Shown here one piece after another: positions 63,681 to 64,000 of a stretch of DNA of 64,000 nt. The notes below the pieces were generated by a model. The model worked only from the letters and a program-made list of their open reading frames with translations. It did no database searches and was not told where the DNA came from. Source of the DNA: CAWCWN01 sp963799245. GTDB lineage: Bacteria; Chloroflexota; Ktedonobacteria; Ktedonobacterales; Ktedonobacteraceae. The position numbers and the translations under genes are program-made. The DNA is taken from assembly GCA_963799245.1 (NCBI GenBank), contig CAWCWN010000006.1, forward strand, positions 248,001-312,000. Reading direction: 5' to 3'. How positions within the stretch are numbered: position 1 is the stretch's first letter; every line of letters begins with the position of its first letter.

Positions 63681-64000
63681 AGGTGTTGAGCACAAGACAC
63701 GCTCGAACTGTCTCCTTCTGCAAAAGACAGAAGGAGGCAGGATATTCAATCCTCTTTGGTTAGAGTGCATCTGGCACATCACACTTTTAGCATATCAGTT
63801 ACCAAAATGCTTGCGATGGAATCACACGTCTATCACAACGAGAGCAATTGCTTGACAACCATTTGCCGTTTTCCCTGCGAAAGAACAGAACGCTCAAAAC
63901 TACCCCCTTTTCTATCCCCGGTGGGGAATAGCTATTTCGCATGTCTGAGACTACAGTTCTTCTTAAGTACTAATCCGTCCAAATTTTCCGACGGAGCAAT
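63681..64000. other. Window end, no gene seen
   Basis: AT-richer intergenic DNA upstream of the regulator. No frame with start signals. Confidence 0.35.

Noticed and set aside
1..64000. tRNA, rRNA or CRISPR arrays
   Set aside because: No T-loop-like tRNA ends, rRNA stretches or regularly spaced direct repeats were seen; a covariance-model scan would be the decisive test.

Overview
This window looks like a chromosomal segment from a Ktedonobacteria-type Chloroflexota. The support is indirect: large MalT/LuxR-type regulators, a T-box-controlled tryptophan operon with a trpC-trpF fusion, DUF6325 and SHOCT proteins, DUF2252, and GC-rich coding DNA with Shine-Dalgarno sites before most genes. Genus cannot be fixed from the sequence alone. 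I found no tRNA, rRNA or CRISPR array.

Layout. 0-3 kb (minus strand): a compact methylamine-utilisation-like (mau-like) redox cluster, made of an ABM-like protein, MauE-like, MauD-like, a short Tat-exported MauA-like cysteine-rich protein and two membrane proteins. No large catalytic subunit is visible. 4-15 kb (plus): a LysM lytic transglycosylase, then a sigma70-type promoter, a Trp-specifying T-box and trpS-trpE-trpG-trpD-trpCF-trpB-trpA. These are followed by aroH and a DAHP synthase with their own likely promoter, so the whole shikimate-to-Trp branch is together. 15-17.6 kb (minus): QueD/PTPS-like, PhoU, a scrap of a pyruvate dehydrogenase-like gene, and SnoaL and DinB proteins. 18-21 kb: a MalT/LuxR regulator broken by one base. 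21-30 kb: a stress-like set of membrane and conserved hypothetical genes (cupin, SHOCT, DUF6325, AI-2E permease, DUF2252, ClC channel).

30.8-32.2 kb is an intact-looking IS630 element. 33-36 kb holds a HerA-like ATPase with a possible NurA-like partner and decayed neighbours. 36-43 kb: SCP2-like protein, an excisionase-like regulator, a DtxR-type metalloregulator followed by an FTR1 iron permease with a DtxR-like box on its promoter, a glutamate-1-semialdehyde aminomutase-like enzyme, an O-antigen-ligase-like protein and DUF3307. 43-45 kb: a tandem-rhodanese sulfurtransferase, a paaK scrap and a membrane protein. 45.5-48.6 kb: an IS1634-like element whose inverted repeats enclose a HEAT-repeat passenger gene. 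48.6-51.4 kb: small genes, AT-rich tracts and gene remnants. 51.4-60 kb (minus): a frameshifted sulfatase, a MITE, a heavily frameshifted glycoside hydrolase, NDH-2, a glucose dehydrogenase-like enzyme and a small conserved protein. 60.3-63.5 kb: a second, intact MalT-like regulator with an unusual N-terminal domain.

The most striking non-coding signal is a promoter class found six times with identical spacing and once with a slightly shifted upstream box. Its form is an upstream AAAA(C)TAG-NN-TATTYTA box, then ATG, 20 bases and TATACT. Copies precede the DinB/SnoaL operon, the AI-2E permease, the small membrane/DUF2252 pair, a small minus-strand ORF, the ClC channel and a membrane protein at 44.9 kb; one lies upstream of no recognisable gene. 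This ties apparently unrelated genes into a candidate stress regulon.
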